Source: Microbacterium sp. YJN-G
GTDB taxonomy: Bacteria; Actinomycetota; Actinomycetes; Actinomycetales; Microbacteriaceae
Direction: 5' to 3'
NCBI RefSeq assembly: GCF_015040615.1
Contig: NZ_CP060402.1
Location: forward strand, 868,001-932,000
Length of the DNA: 64,000 bases
In this document: positions 7,314-16,091 of the stretch, one piece after another
Layout of the letters: each line of letters opens with the position of its first letter
How positions within the stretch are numbered: the stretch's first letter is position 1
Position numbers and translations under genes: made by a program
Notes under the pieces: generated by a model
What the model was told of the DNA's origin: nothing
What the model saw: the letters and a program-made list of their open reading frames with translations, nothing else
Databases searched by the model: none

Positions 7314-9038
7314 TCAGGAGTTCACGCGGATGATCTCCTGCTGGTACGGGGCGATCACCTTGCCCGAGATACGCAGGTCGAGCACGAGGAAGCGGCGCTC
7401 ATCGGGGTTCTCGGCGGCCCAGGTGCGCAGACGCTCGAGGTCGTCGAGGGTGCGCACGACCACGCCCTCGGCGCCGACGGCCGTGCCGAAGGCGGCGAAG
7501 TCGACCTCGGGGATCAGCATCGGCGCCTCGGCCAGGCCCTTCAGCCCGTACAGGTTCACCTCGGCACCGTAGGCGGCGTCGTTCCAGATCACCGCGATGC
7601 CGTGCCCGCCGGCCGCTCGCACGGCGGATTCCAGGTCGGCGATCGCCATGAGCCCGCCGCCGTCGCCCGAGGTCAGCACCACGGTGGACTCCGGCCGCGC
7701 CCGGGTCGCGCCGACCACGCTCGGCCAGCCCTGCCCGATGGACTGGAACGCGGTGCCGATCATCATCATCCGGTCGGGGGCGGCGACCGGCCAGTACATG
7801 TTCGCCCAGCCGATGAAATGCCCGCCGTCCGAGACGACGACGCGGTCCTCGGGCAGCAGCTCGGCGATGCGGCGCGCGGCGGAGCGCGGGTCGAGGCGGC
7901 CGTCGTCGGCGAGGTCGTCACCCGCGGCGTACGCGCGGGCGGCGGTGAGGTCCACGCTCTCGCGCCACGGGGTGTGCGCTTCGCGCGGGGATGTGCGCTT
8001 CGCGCGGACGGATTCCGCGGATTCGTCCGCGGCAGGCGCATTTTCCCGCGCGGAGTGCGCGGCGGAGAGGCGGGAGACGAGTTCGGATGCCGCGATGCGG
8101 GCGTCCGCGCGCACGAATCCGCCGATGTGGGCGTGCGTGGCAGCCGGCGCCACATCGACCTGGAACACCCGGGTGCCGGGGGCGAACAGCTCGCCGAAGC
8201 GCATCGTGAACTGGTTCAGTGACGCGCCGAAGACCACCGCGACATCGGCCTCGCGGATCAGGCCCATCGCCCCGTCCGCGCCGAAACCGCCGGTCACGCC
8301 CAGGTCATAGCGGCTGTCGGGGAAGATCCCGCGGCCCAGGGCGGTCGTGGCGGTCAGTGCGCCGGTGGCATCCGCGAGCGCGCCCAGCGCCTCGCCGGCG
8401 CCGGCCAGCCACGCACCTCGTCCTGCCAGCAGGAAGGGACGCTCGGAGGTGCGCAGCGCCTCGGCGATCTCATCCAGCATCCCCTCGGCGAACTCGCCGC
8501 GTGCGACCAGCGGCTCCGGGATGCGGGGGGCGGGCGCCTCGGGTACGGGGCCCGCTTCGAGCGCGGCCACGTCGTAGGGGATCGCGAGCACGACGGGCAC
8601 CCGGTAGGTGAGGGCGTGCTCGACGGCGATGACGGTGGTGGCGGCAGCATCCGCCCGCCCCGTCGTATAGGTGCGCGCGCCGACCGCGGAGGCCATGGCG
8701 ATCTGATCGACGTCCCAGGGGCGAGGGCCCGAGGTGGGCTCGTCGCCGACGACGAGCACGAGCGGCACGTGCGCCTGCACCGCCTCGGCGAGGGCGGTCA
8801 GGGTGTTGGTGAACCCGGCGCCGTAGGTCGAGGTCGCCGCGGCGATCCGTCCCGAGGCACGGAAGTGCGCGTCGGCGGCGACGACGGCTCCCTGCTCGTG
8901 GCGGACGGCTGTGAAGATGGCATCCGTGTGCGTCTCGATGGCGTCGAGGAAGTAGGCGTTGCCGTTGCCCATGACGCCGAAGACGTGATCGACGTGCTGG
9001 GCGAGGGTGAGGGCGACGTGGGCGGAGACGGTGGGCAT
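7314..9038 (-). CDS. Thiamine diphosphate-dependent enzyme, acetolactate synthase / decarboxylase superfamily
   Basis: A 574-residue ThDP enzyme with the usual three-domain order. The N-terminal PYR domain has the catalytic Glu48 (VRHEQGA) and the GAGFTNTLTALAEA turn; the C-terminal PP domain has the cofactor motif GDGGG (about 458-462) and Asn about 28 residues later. It resembles acetolactate-synthase-like and sulfoacetaldehyde or benzoylformate-type homologues, but no substrate can be assigned. The start at 9038 has AAAGG upstream. The linker before the PP domain contains a charged insertion (RENAPAADESAESVRAKRTS region) encoded by a 19-bp direct repeat. It probably acts with no close operon partner. 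Confidence 0.8.
   Translation of the reverse strand: MPTVSAHVALTLAQHVDHVFGVMGNGNAYFLDAIETHTDAIFTAVRHEQGAVVAADAHFRASGRIAAATSTYGAGFTNTLTALAEAVQAHVPLVLVVGDEPTSGPRPWDVDQIAMASAVGARTYTTGRADAAATTVIAVEHALTYRVPVVLAIPYDVAALEAGPVPEAPAPRIPEPLVARGEFAEGMLDEIAEALRTSERPFLLAGRGAWLAGAGEALGALADATGALTATTALGRGIFPDSRYDLGVTGGFGADGAMGLIREADVAVVFGASLNQFTMRFGELFAPGTRVFQVDVAPAATHAHIGGFVRADARIAASELVSRLSAAHSARENAPAADESAESVRAKRTSPREAHTPWRESVDLTAARAYAAGDDLADDGRLDPRSAARRIAELLPEDRVVVSDGGHFIGWANMYWPVAAPDRMMMIGTAFQSIGQGWPSVVGATRARPESTVVLTSGDGGGLMAIADLESAVRAAGGHGIAVIWNDAAYGAEVNLYGLKGLAEAPMLIPEVDFAAFGTAVGAEGVVVRTLDDLERLRTWAAENPDERRFLVLDLRISGKVIAPYQQEIIRVNS
7973..8007. repeat. Direct repeat inside the ThDP enzyme gene
   Basis: TGTGCGCTTCGCGCGG occurs at 7973-7988 and again at 7992-8007 (19-bp period), in frame, within the interdomain linker. 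CCGCGGATTCGTCCGCGG, an inverted repeat, follows just after. Confidence 0.7.
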
Positions 9039-9184
9039 GGCGAAGCCTTTCAAGACGGGAACGGAGGGGATCCGTATATGTCTCGCCGCTCGCGCGTCAT
9101 CGCGCGGACCATCGGGTCTCAGAGTGCTTCGTGCCCCTTTTTCGGGCACCGGCCGCAGCCGGACGATTCGATTCTAGCGTCCGA

Positions 9185-9997
9185 TCAGCCGTGTGCCGCG
9201 GCCACAGGCGCCAGTTCGAGCGTCGATGTCGACCGGTCGGCGAGGTCGATCGCGGTCACCGACTCGGCCGGCAGCGCCTGCCACTCGGCCGCGGCGACGC
9301 CCGTCGAGCCGATCAGGATCGTCCCGTCGTCCACATGGCTCCAGCGCAGCGCGAAGTAGTCCTCGTTGTGCTCATCGGGCAGCTGGGGATGCTCGCCGAT
9401 CACGTGCAGGTCGGCGTCGGAGAGGATGCTGCGCGCGCTGGCGTGCACGACGATCAGCTGAGTGCGATCGAGCAGGATGGCGTTGAGACTGGCACGCGGG
9501 AACACCTCGCGCAGCCGGCGGGCGACCGTGGTGGTCGCCTCGAGCAGCGGGGTGCCGAGGGCGAGCTGCTCGCGGATGAGCGCGAAGTACATCTCGCTGT
9601 CGGTGTCGCCGGTCAGCGACGCACGGCTCTCGTCCGTCAGCAGCGCGGCCACGTCGCCGATGGGCTTCAGCGACCCGTTGTGCTCGAAGGCGAGGTCGCC
9701 GAACCTGAAGGGATGCGCGTTGCGCTCGATCACCGGAAGCCCCGACGTCGCCCACCTCAGGTGCACCATCGCGGCACGCGCGGGCACTGCGAGCGCCGCG
9801 TCGAACACGGGATCGGTCGCCGCCGAGATCGCCGAGCGCTTGACCACCGGGGCATCGCCCGGATGCCGCACGCCCGCCCAGCCCCATCCGTCGCCGTGCA
9901 GCCGCGCCAGCGACAGCAGGCTCTCCTTGCCGTCCGGCCCGAGCTCACCGCCCGCGGTGGCGGGTTCGGGGGAGACGTAGGCGAACAGACGACACAT
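9185..9997 (-). CDS. Class II glutamine amidotransferase (YafJ/EgtC-like)
   Basis: A 270-residue Ntn-type amidotransferase. After Met removal Cys2 (MCRLFAYV) is the N-terminal nucleophile, and the start at 9997 is fixed by this. GDGWGWAG, MVHLRWATSG and FEHNGSL match the YafJ/EgtC (DUF153) glutaminase fold. The protein hydrolyses either glutamine or a gamma-glutamyl bond. No EgtA, EgtB or EgtD genes are adjacent, so ergothioneine synthesis is not supported and the role is open. Confidence 0.82.
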   Translation of the reverse strand: MCRLFAYVSPEPATAGGELGPDGKESLLSLARLHGDGWGWAGVRHPGDAPVVKRSAISAATDPVFDAALAVPARAAMVHLRWATSGLPVIERNAHPFRFGDLAFEHNGSLKPIGDVAALLTDESRASLTGDTDSEMYFALIREQLALGTPLLEATTTVARRLREVFPRASLNAILLDRTQLIVVHASARSILSDADLHVIGEHPQLPDEHNEDYFALRWSHVDDGTILIGSTGVAAAEWQALPAESVTAIDLADRSTSTLELAPVAAAHG

Positions 9998-10160
9998 GAA
10001 AGGACCTCGGACGGATATCGGGATGCAGCCGTGCATTCATCCGCGTGACGAATGCACTCTTCGTTTGTACCCCATCCACAGCGCGTGAGGGCCGTCGGTT
10101 TACGGCGGATGACGCGCCGGATGTTCAATGCCTGGAGTCGTTGTGGGTTGCCGTGATCGC

Positions 10161-11252
10161 TCATCCCGCTATGGCGTCGTTGATGACAGGTTCGGATGAC
10201 GCTGGCTTGGGGGAGTCTGCGCGCTTGTTCCCGCCGGCGGTGACCTGGGAACGAACTCGTGGGTCAGTGCATGCGATCACGATGTCGACGGCGACGTACG
10301 CGAACAGGAGGGTGGTGGCGATGATGAGGACGAATCCTTGGATCACCGGGATGTCGACTTGGAGAATGCCGGTCAGTGCCCACGTGCCGATCCCGGGCCA
10401 GGAGAACACCGTCTCCAGGATCACTGCACCGCTGAGCGCGGCACCGCTCAGGATCACAAGGAAAGTGAGCAAGGTGCGACGAATGTCGCCCATCGCGTAC
10501 CGGAAGACCATCCACTCACTCAGCCCGCAAGCTCTCGCGAACTCAACCTGCGGAGACAGGAGCGCAGCGGTCAGGCCTGTTCGAACGACTCGGGCGAAGA
10601 ATGCCGAGAAGAAGATTCCTAGGGTGATGATCGGCAGCACCGCCCGAGCGATGGCGCTGCCGATCGTCTCCCAGGAACCCGCCAGCGCAGCGTCGATGAG
10701 CACCGATCCGGTGACCGCCGGTGGAATCGGGTCGAGAGGGGACAACATGCCAAGTGGGGGAGGCGCGATGCGCAGTATCTGAAAGAAGACATAGATGACG
10801 ATGAGGGCCAGCGCGAACTCCGGCAGCGCAAGGGTGGCGGATGTGTACCCGGACAGCACGCGATCAACCCGTCCCCCACGCCGATAGGCGCTGAGGGCGC
10901 CGATGGCGGTCCCCAGAACCACCGCCAGCAGGATTCCCGGTATCACGAGCAGCAAGCTGGGGACCAGTCGCACCAGAATCTCCTCCGTGACAGGTGTTCC
11001 GGAGAAGTATGACGTACCGAGATCGCCAGAAAGCGCCGATGTCAAGTAGTTCCACCACTGGACATGAAAAGGCTGGTCGAGCCCGAGCTGGGCATTCAGC
11101 GTCGCAACCTGCTCCGGCGTAGCGAATTCGCCGAGGACAGCCAGCGCTGGGTCACCGGGGATGAGGGAGACCAAGGCGAAACTCGCGGAGATGACGACTA
11201 TGAGCAGAAAGCCCGCCAGTAGGACACGTCCGAGGACGAAGCGGATCATCAT
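10161..11252 (-). CDS. Oligopeptide-type ABC transporter, permease (DppB family)
   Basis: A 363-residue permease of the DppB/OppB family. The N-terminal MMIRFVLGRVLLAG helix, the periplasmic-side loop LGLDQPFHVQWWNYL and the later EAA-type cytoplasmic loop (SPQVEFARACGLSEWMVFRYAM) are standard, and the last helices contain SWPGIGTWALTGI. It overlaps the ATPase gene upstream by 4 bp (ATGA) and is the last gene of the operon, whereas B is normally the first permease. The C-terminal tail is about 30 residues longer than usual and hydrophilic. Confidence 0.88.
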   Translation of the reverse strand: MMIRFVLGRVLLAGFLLIVVISASFALVSLIPGDPALAVLGEFATPEQVATLNAQLGLDQPFHVQWWNYLTSALSGDLGTSYFSGTPVTEEILVRLVPSLLLVIPGILLAVVLGTAIGALSAYRRGGRVDRVLSGYTSATLALPEFALALIVIYVFFQILRIAPPPLGMLSPLDPIPPAVTGSVLIDAALAGSWETIGSAIARAVLPIITLGIFFSAFFARVVRTGLTAALLSPQVEFARACGLSEWMVFRYAMGDIRRTLLTFLVILSGAALSGAVILETVFSWPGIGTWALTGILQVDIPVIQGFVLIIATTLLFAYVAVDIVIACTDPRVRSQVTAGGNKRADSPKPASSEPVINDAIAG

Positions 11253-12190
11253 CTGCTCCTCTCACCGGTGAGGTGCAGCGCCTCGACCTGCAGCTCACAA
11301 GCATCATCCGGCATGTCACACTTTCGGCCTGAGGACGATATGGCAGTCGTCGGGTGGTCGTCGGTGTTCCCTCCGCGCGTGGACTCTCCGGGGGTGAGGG
11401 AGAGAACTGCCGAAAGCAACTTCTTGGTGTACGGGTGTTGTGGGCGTTCCATGATGTTCTCCGTTGGGCCGATCTCCACGATGTTCCCCAGATGCATCAC
11501 CGCTGTGCGGTTGCAGAGTCTCCTGACCGTGTGGATGTCATGGGAGATGAAGACGAATGTGAGCGACTTGGTCCGCTGAAGGTGGACGAGCAGCTGGAGG
11601 ATGCTGGCTCGTACTGTCTGGTCGAGAGACGAGGTCGGTTCGTCCAGCACGACGAAGGTAGGTTCGCTGATGAGGGCGCGGGCAATTCCCACGCGCTGCT
11701 GCTGTCCGCCGCTCAGGGCACCGGGTTTCCGTGAGATGAACTCTCGGGGCAAGCCAACATCGTCCAGCATCGCCAGCACGCGTTCGCGGCGCTCCTTTGC
11801 CGACTTCACGATCTTGGTCGCGACCAGCGGCTCCTCGATGATCTGGAGGACCGTCATCCGAGGGTCGAGGGAGGCGTAGGGTTCCTGGAAGACCACCTGG
11901 AACCGCGATCGCGCACGTCGTAGTGCCCGGCCGCGCAGCGACGTGAGGTCTGTGCCTTCGAGGACCACCGTCCCGTCATCGGGGTCGATGAGTCGGGCCA
12001 GCAGCCGGCCGAGGGTGGACTTTCCTGAACCGCTTTCGCCCACGAGGCCGAGAGTGTCACCGCGTTGCAAGGTGAGGCTGACGTCGTTGACCGCGACAAC
12101 GCTCCCTCGCTTTCCTCGGGAGGCGAATGTCTTGCTCAGATTTCGAGCGGTGACGATCGGCATATCCGTAACACCCGTTTCCTTGTCCAT
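11249..12190 (-). CDS. Oligopeptide-type ABC transporter, ATPase (DppF/OppF family)
   Basis: A 313-residue ATPase that energises import. Walker A is GESGSGKSTLGRLLA, the signature is LSGGQQQRVGIARAL and Walker B is FVVLDEPTSSLDQ. A C-terminal oligo/dipeptide extension (PQHPYTKKLLSAV) marks the DppF/OppF group. The start at 12190 (MDKETGVTDM) directly follows the stop of the partner ATPase gene (TGATATGG); an in-frame start further upstream would overlap it heavily. Confidence 0.88.
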   Translation of the reverse strand: MDKETGVTDMPIVTARNLSKTFASRGKRGSVVAVNDVSLTLQRGDTLGLVGESGSGKSTLGRLLARLIDPDDGTVVLEGTDLTSLRGRALRRARSRFQVVFQEPYASLDPRMTVLQIIEEPLVATKIVKSAKERRERVLAMLDDVGLPREFISRKPGALSGGQQQRVGIARALISEPTFVVLDEPTSSLDQTVRASILQLLVHLQRTKSLTFVFISHDIHTVRRLCNRTAVMHLGNIVEIGPTENIMERPQHPYTKKLLSAVLSLTPGESTRGGNTDDHPTTAISSSGRKCDMPDDACELQVEALHLTGERSR

Positions 12191-12191
12191 A

Positions 12192-13040
12192 TCACGCTGC
12201 TCCGGTCCTGGAGGTCGACTGCCGGAGGGCGTGGTCACGTTCCTCGATCAGCCCCTTGCCAGAGGCAGCGTCCAGCAGCGCACGCGTGTATTCGTGCTGG
12301 GGTGAAGTGAAGACACTCGAGACTTCGCCGATCTCGAGAATGTCGCCGCGATACATGACCGCGACTCGATCGCAATATGTGGCGACGACCGTCAGGTCGT
12401 GGGTGACCAACAGCATTGATCGACCGGAAGACACGATGAGGTCCCGCATCAGGTCGAGGACCTGTCGCTGCACCGTCATGTCGAGCGCCGTTGTCGGCTC
12501 GTCGGCGATGAGGAGTTTCGGATCGAGGCTCAGCGCGATCGCGATCACTACTCGCTGAGCCATGCCGCCGCTCAGCTCGTGGGCGTGTCCGGCGAGCACA
12601 CGATCCGCGTCGGTGATGCCGACAGAGTGCAGAAGTGCAGCTGCACGCGCTCGCGCCGTCTTCCGGCTGATCTTCTCGTGTGCACGCATGACGTTGAAGA
12701 ACTGATCTTCGATCGACAGGATCGGATTGAGCGCATCGAATGGATTTTGGGCCACAAATCCGATCTGCGTACCTCGGATCGAACGAATCCTCCTCGGCGA
12801 CAGCGTGCTGATCTCAGCGCCATCGAACGCGATGCTCCCGAAGCTCCGACCGGTGGGCGGCAACAGCCCGATGATCGACCGCGCGGTCGTGGACTTTCCT
12901 GAACCTGATTCGCCGACGAGTCCGATGATCTCGTTGCGTTCGACTGTGAACGAAATGCCGTTGAGGATCTGGCGGGTCTGACCGTGCAGGCCGAACTCAA
13001 CGCTGAGATCCGAGATCTCCAAGAGTGGTCTGGTGCTCAT
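12192..13040 (-). CDS. Oligopeptide-type ABC transporter, ATPase (DppD/OppD family)
   Basis: A 282-residue ATPase, the second nucleotide-binding subunit of the importer. It has GLVGESGSGKSTTARSI (Walker A), HELSGGMAQRVVIAIAL (signature), LLIADEPTTALDMT (Walker B) and the C-terminal PQHEYTRALLDA extension. The start overlaps the permease stop by ATGA. The C-terminus is somewhat short for OppD, which usually carries a longer cysteine-containing tail. Confidence 0.88.
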   Translation of the reverse strand: MSTRPLLEISDLSVEFGLHGQTRQILNGISFTVERNEIIGLVGESGSGKSTTARSIIGLLPPTGRSFGSIAFDGAEISTLSPRRIRSIRGTQIGFVAQNPFDALNPILSIEDQFFNVMRAHEKISRKTARARAAALLHSVGITDADRVLAGHAHELSGGMAQRVVIAIALSLDPKLLIADEPTTALDMTVQRQVLDLMRDLIVSSGRSMLLVTHDLTVVATYCDRVAVMYRGDILEIGEVSSVFTSPQHEYTRALLDAASGKGLIEERDHALRQSTSRTGAA

Positions 13041-13963
13041 GAGTTGCCTCCTGTTGCTTCAGCGCGAGTCTCAATGCCGTCGGCGATTGCATTGAAAGAG
13101 ACCACTACGAGGAAGATGGCCAGGGTCGGGAAAGCCGCCGCCCACCACTTGCCGTCGATGAGGAGCGTCATCCCGTCACGAATCATGCCGCCCCACGTCG
13201 GAGTGGGCGGGTTGATACCGACACCGAGGAAGTTGAGCGCTGCGATGACCCCGATAGCGTTCGCTGCGGCGAGGGTCGTTTGCACAAGCGCAATCCCGTA
13301 ACTGTTACGGAAGATGTGCTGCACCGCGATGCGCAACGGAGAGCATCCGGCTGCTACAGCGGCTTCGACGAATCTCATCGAGCGCAGCGCCACTGCTTCT
13401 GCACGCACCAGACGGGCGAAGCGCGGGGTGTTCACGATCGCGATGGCGATGATGATGTCAAAGGCAGTCCCGCCCATGAGCTTGATCGCGACGATCACGA
13501 GAATGAGGATCGGGAGGGCCGAGAAGCCGTCCAATCCGCGCATGAAGATGTCGCCGGCTCTTCCGCCGGATGCCGCGAGGCCGACCGGCACGCCGAGCCC
13601 CAAAGCCACCAGAGCACCCGCTATGGCGATCGGGATGTCGCGGGTTGCGGCGTCGAGCACCCGAGAGAACACATCGAAGCCATATCCGTCTGTCCCGAAA
13701 AGGTGAGTAGCGCTCGGCGGCAACGCGATCGAACTGACATCTGGCTTTGTCGGAAGATGCGGGAGGTCGATCACTACGCTCGAGAGGATGAACGCACCGA
13801 GGAACACAAGTGCGAGGACGATCGTGATGTCACTCTTGTGTTTGAGTGCGGCCAACTGTGCGCGCTTGAGCCGCGGGAATCTGCTGGCTGCGACGAGCGA
13901 GGATGTCGTTGCGCCGACGACCACCGCAGAAGTGGGAGTTGAACTGTACTCCGCGAATTTCAT
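13037..13963 (-). CDS. Oligopeptide-type ABC transporter, permease (DppC family)
   Basis: A 308-residue DppC/OppC-type permease. The N-terminal 45 residues are cytoplasmic, followed by a first helix (ITIVLALVFLGAFILSSVVI), the HLFGTDGYGFDVFSRVLDA segment characteristic of DppC, and the EAA loop (VEAAVAAGCSPLRIAVQHI). Together with the DppB-type protein it forms the membrane channel. The gene is separated from the binding-protein gene by 97 bp containing a strong hairpin. Confidence 0.88.
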   Translation of the reverse strand: MKFAEYSSTPTSAVVVGATTSSLVAASRFPRLKRAQLAALKHKSDITIVLALVFLGAFILSSVVIDLPHLPTKPDVSSIALPPSATHLFGTDGYGFDVFSRVLDAATRDIPIAIAGALVALGLGVPVGLAASGGRAGDIFMRGLDGFSALPILILVIVAIKLMGGTAFDIIIAIAIVNTPRFARLVRAEAVALRSMRFVEAAVAAGCSPLRIAVQHIFRNSYGIALVQTTLAAANAIGVIAALNFLGVGINPPTPTWGGMIRDGMTLLIDGKWWAAAFPTLAIFLVVVSFNAIADGIETRAEATGGNS

Positions 13964-14020
13964 GGTTCACCGTGGCTTTCGGGTAGGTGCTTGATCACAG
14001 TGCGGTGAGTCCGGAGGCCT

Positions 14021-14054
14021 GCCGGGAAGCGACTTCCATCAGTCGCCTCCCGGC
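14021..14054 (-). terminator. Intra-operon hairpin after the solute-binding protein gene
   Basis: A 14-bp stem with one mismatch (GCCGGGAAGCGACT at 14021-14034, 6-nt loop, AGTCGCCTCCCGGC at 14041-14054) begins a few bases after the binding-protein stop. Such hairpins usually act as partial terminators or 3' stabilisers that give excess binding protein over membrane subunits. Confidence 0.65.
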
Positions 14055-14060
14055 CGTGCA

Positions 14061-15668
14061 TCACTTGCCGAACGACGACCAGGCCAGCTGCCCGTTGGGC
14101 ATCGGAATGCCGGTGGTCATGCCGTTCGTCGCGATCACATAAGGCGTCTCGACCAGTTCGATGAGGGGGACCTCGGTGTCGCCGATCTCAGCGATCCGCT
14201 GGAACAGAGTGTCTCGCTTCTCCTTGTTGTCCGCCGGGGTAGACGACGCCTCGGCGAGTAGCTCAAGCAGTTCGGGGCTCGTCCAGAACGTGCCGCTATT
14301 GTTCGGCGACTCCCCGAACTTGACGTAGGTGAGCCATGCAGGATCCGCCATCGCGACCGGCTCGCCATATAGGGCACTCTGATAGAGGTGCGTCTGATAC
14401 ATGATGTCCGTCATCTGAGTCGGGCTCGTGATCAGCTCCAACTTCACGTCGACACCGATTTCGGCGAGCATGGACTGGACGAGCACGGAACTCTTCGCGG
14501 TGACGGGGCCCGGCCGGGTGGGACTGTAAGTCAGAACCAACTCGAAACCGTCGGGGTAACCGGCCTCTGCGAGGAGTTGCTTCGCCTTTTCAGGATCGTA
14601 CGTGTAGGCGTCGCCATACTCGCCGAAGCCGAACGCCTTGTTGAAGGACGACACAGCCGGAGTCGCGTAGTCCGAGTACGCGCCCTTGACGAGCTCCTCG
14701 CGATTGATCGCCATCGAAAGTGCGGTACGGACCCGCACATCGTCCAGCGGGGCCTCGCGAGTCGAGAACATCAGGTTGTCCATGTTCAGGCTGGCGCATT
14801 CGAGGATGTCGATCCCGGGCTTCTCGGAGAGGGCGCGGAACTGACTGGGCTGGAACCCGACCGCGACCTGGGCTTCGCCGGTCTCCAGCAGCTGCTGGCG
14901 GGTGGTGTCGTCCGGGACGCTCTGCACGGCGACCTTGGACACGACGCGGTCTCCGCCGCCCCAATCCGGATCAGCGGTGACGGTGAGAGATTCGCCGGGA
15001 CTGAAGCTGCTCAACTCCCAGCCGCTGTAGTCGGCCAGATTCGTGAACAACCACTTCTGGGCTACGGGGTCCTCAGCGGTCGCATGCGACATCGCTTCGG
15101 TCGAGTCGTAGATGTACGCGAGTGGATTCTGCAGGGCATCCAGCGCGTTGGACTGGAACGACTTGAGATTGAACCTGAACGTGCTGTCGTCGATCTTGGT
15201 GATGAGATTGTCGACGTCGTAGCCGGAGCGCGCGAAGGAGGACTTCAGCACCGGCTGTACGACGAAACCGTATTCGGTGAAACTCCAGATCACGTCATCA
15301 GTGCTGAGAGTGTTGCCGGCCTGACTCTTGAGGGGGCGCAGCTTCACCTCGATCGACTTCAGGTCGTCACTGAGCTCGATGCTCTCGGCGAGCTTCCCAG
15401 CAACCTTGCCGGGAACGGGGTTCTCACAGGCCACCTCGTAATTGGCCAGTTGAGAGCCCAGACCCGTGAGAACCGCCTGTGACGCGTTTCCCCCGTACGG
15501 GAATATCGTCAGATTGTCCGGAAGACTGGGTAGGACCATCACGGCGGTGTCAGGAACCGCCGCGTCGCCCTCGGGAGAACCTGCCTGGCTTGCGCCGCAT
15601 CCGGACAATCCGAGGACTGCGGCGATTCCGGCGGCTGTTACGCCGAACATTCGATTTGACTTGATCAT
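14061..15668 (-). CDS. Extracellular solute-binding lipoprotein, family 5 (oligopeptide-type)
   Basis: A 535-residue secreted lipoprotein: basic N-terminus, hydrophobic stretch, lipobox LSGC with Cys24 as the lipidated residue, then a family 5 (DppA/OppA/NikA type) binding domain. LRPLKSQAGNTLSTDDVIWSF and DDVRVRTALSMAINREELVKGAY are hallmark segments. It captures the substrate outside the cell and delivers it to the permease subunits encoded downstream. Family 5 proteins bind peptides but also opines, metal chelates and other amides. A TTGACA promoter and an island operator precede it, tying import to the catabolic genes. Confidence 0.9.
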   Translation of the reverse strand: MIKSNRMFGVTAAGIAAVLGLSGCGASQAGSPEGDAAVPDTAVMVLPSLPDNLTIFPYGGNASQAVLTGLGSQLANYEVACENPVPGKVAGKLAESIELSDDLKSIEVKLRPLKSQAGNTLSTDDVIWSFTEYGFVVQPVLKSSFARSGYDVDNLITKIDDSTFRFNLKSFQSNALDALQNPLAYIYDSTEAMSHATAEDPVAQKWLFTNLADYSGWELSSFSPGESLTVTADPDWGGGDRVVSKVAVQSVPDDTTRQQLLETGEAQVAVGFQPSQFRALSEKPGIDILECASLNMDNLMFSTREAPLDDVRVRTALSMAINREELVKGAYSDYATPAVSSFNKAFGFGEYGDAYTYDPEKAKQLLAEAGYPDGFELVLTYSPTRPGPVTAKSSVLVQSMLAEIGVDVKLELITSPTQMTDIMYQTHLYQSALYGEPVAMADPAWLTYVKFGESPNNSGTFWTSPELLELLAEASSTPADNKEKRDTLFQRIAEIGDTEVPLIELVETPYVIATNGMTTGIPMPNGQLAWSSFGK

Positions 15669-15722
15669 GCTGCCCCTTATTCAGGGTGCTTCGATAGCGA
15701 GCACCACGCTGTGACTCAGTGG

Positions 15723-15738
15723 CTTCACTGTACTGAAG
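15723..15738. promoter_or_regulatory. Island operator 1 (importer)
   Basis: CTTCACTGTACTGAAG, with perfect CTTCA/TGAAG arms; one of eight sites matching CTTCAYTATARTGAAG. It lies 55 bp before the binding-protein start and covers the -10 hexamer. Confidence 0.7.
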
Positions 15739-15756
15739 ATGCCATCAATATGTCAA
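15727..15756 (-). promoter_or_regulatory. Promoter of the ABC importer operon
   Basis: On the minus strand, a perfect -35 TTGACA (15756-15751), an 18-bp spacer and TACAGT (15732-15727). The -10 hexamer lies inside the island operator, so a bound repressor would block RNA polymerase. Confidence 0.6.
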
Positions 15757-15968
15757 GAGAATCGATGCTTGGATGAAGTGGTCGTGCTGGATGGCTGGTT
15801 TCGCGTGCGCCAAGGCCAGCCTAGTTGGTTTGCGTCCGCGTAAGTCGGCTGTTGACGCAGGTGTGCGGGTCGAGGGTGTCAGGGGGTGCCGCTGTCGCAT
15901 CCGGGGTTCAGGTGGGGCGCGGGTAATGCATCCGACTTCGCGACGTGCCCCTCGGTCTACGCGTGTGT

Positions 15969-16003
15969 CCACACTATAGTGAAGCTAGCTCATCATGATG
16001 AAG
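15969..16003. promoter_or_regulatory. Island operators 2a and 2b (sulfatase), tandem
   Basis: CCACACTATAGTGAAG at 15969-15984 (14 of 16 match, with a TATAGT -10-like core) and GCTCATCATGATGAAG at 15988-16003 (12 of 16). Their starts are 19 bp apart, the same spacing as the tandem pair at 32012/32031. Confidence 0.65.
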
Positions 16004-16091
16004 ATCCGTGTCGGCGGAAAACATACGGCCTCACGGAGATCGCGCACTCCCTGGGGTGACGCGGTCATCGACACGAAGTGGAGGGACCCTG

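Larger units (their letters stand above)
15669..16091. other. 423-bp divergent spacer between importer and sulfatase
   Basis: No coding region is credible here. The left end has the promoter and operator of the binding-protein gene (15723-15756). The right end has a tandem operator pair (15969-16003) in front of the sulfatase. I see nothing recognisable in the roughly 200 bp between them. Confidence 0.7.

Noticed and set aside
9185..9997. EgtC of ergothioneine biosynthesis
   Set aside because: No egtA, egtB, egtD or egtE genes beside it; the amidotransferase fold alone does not show this pathway.
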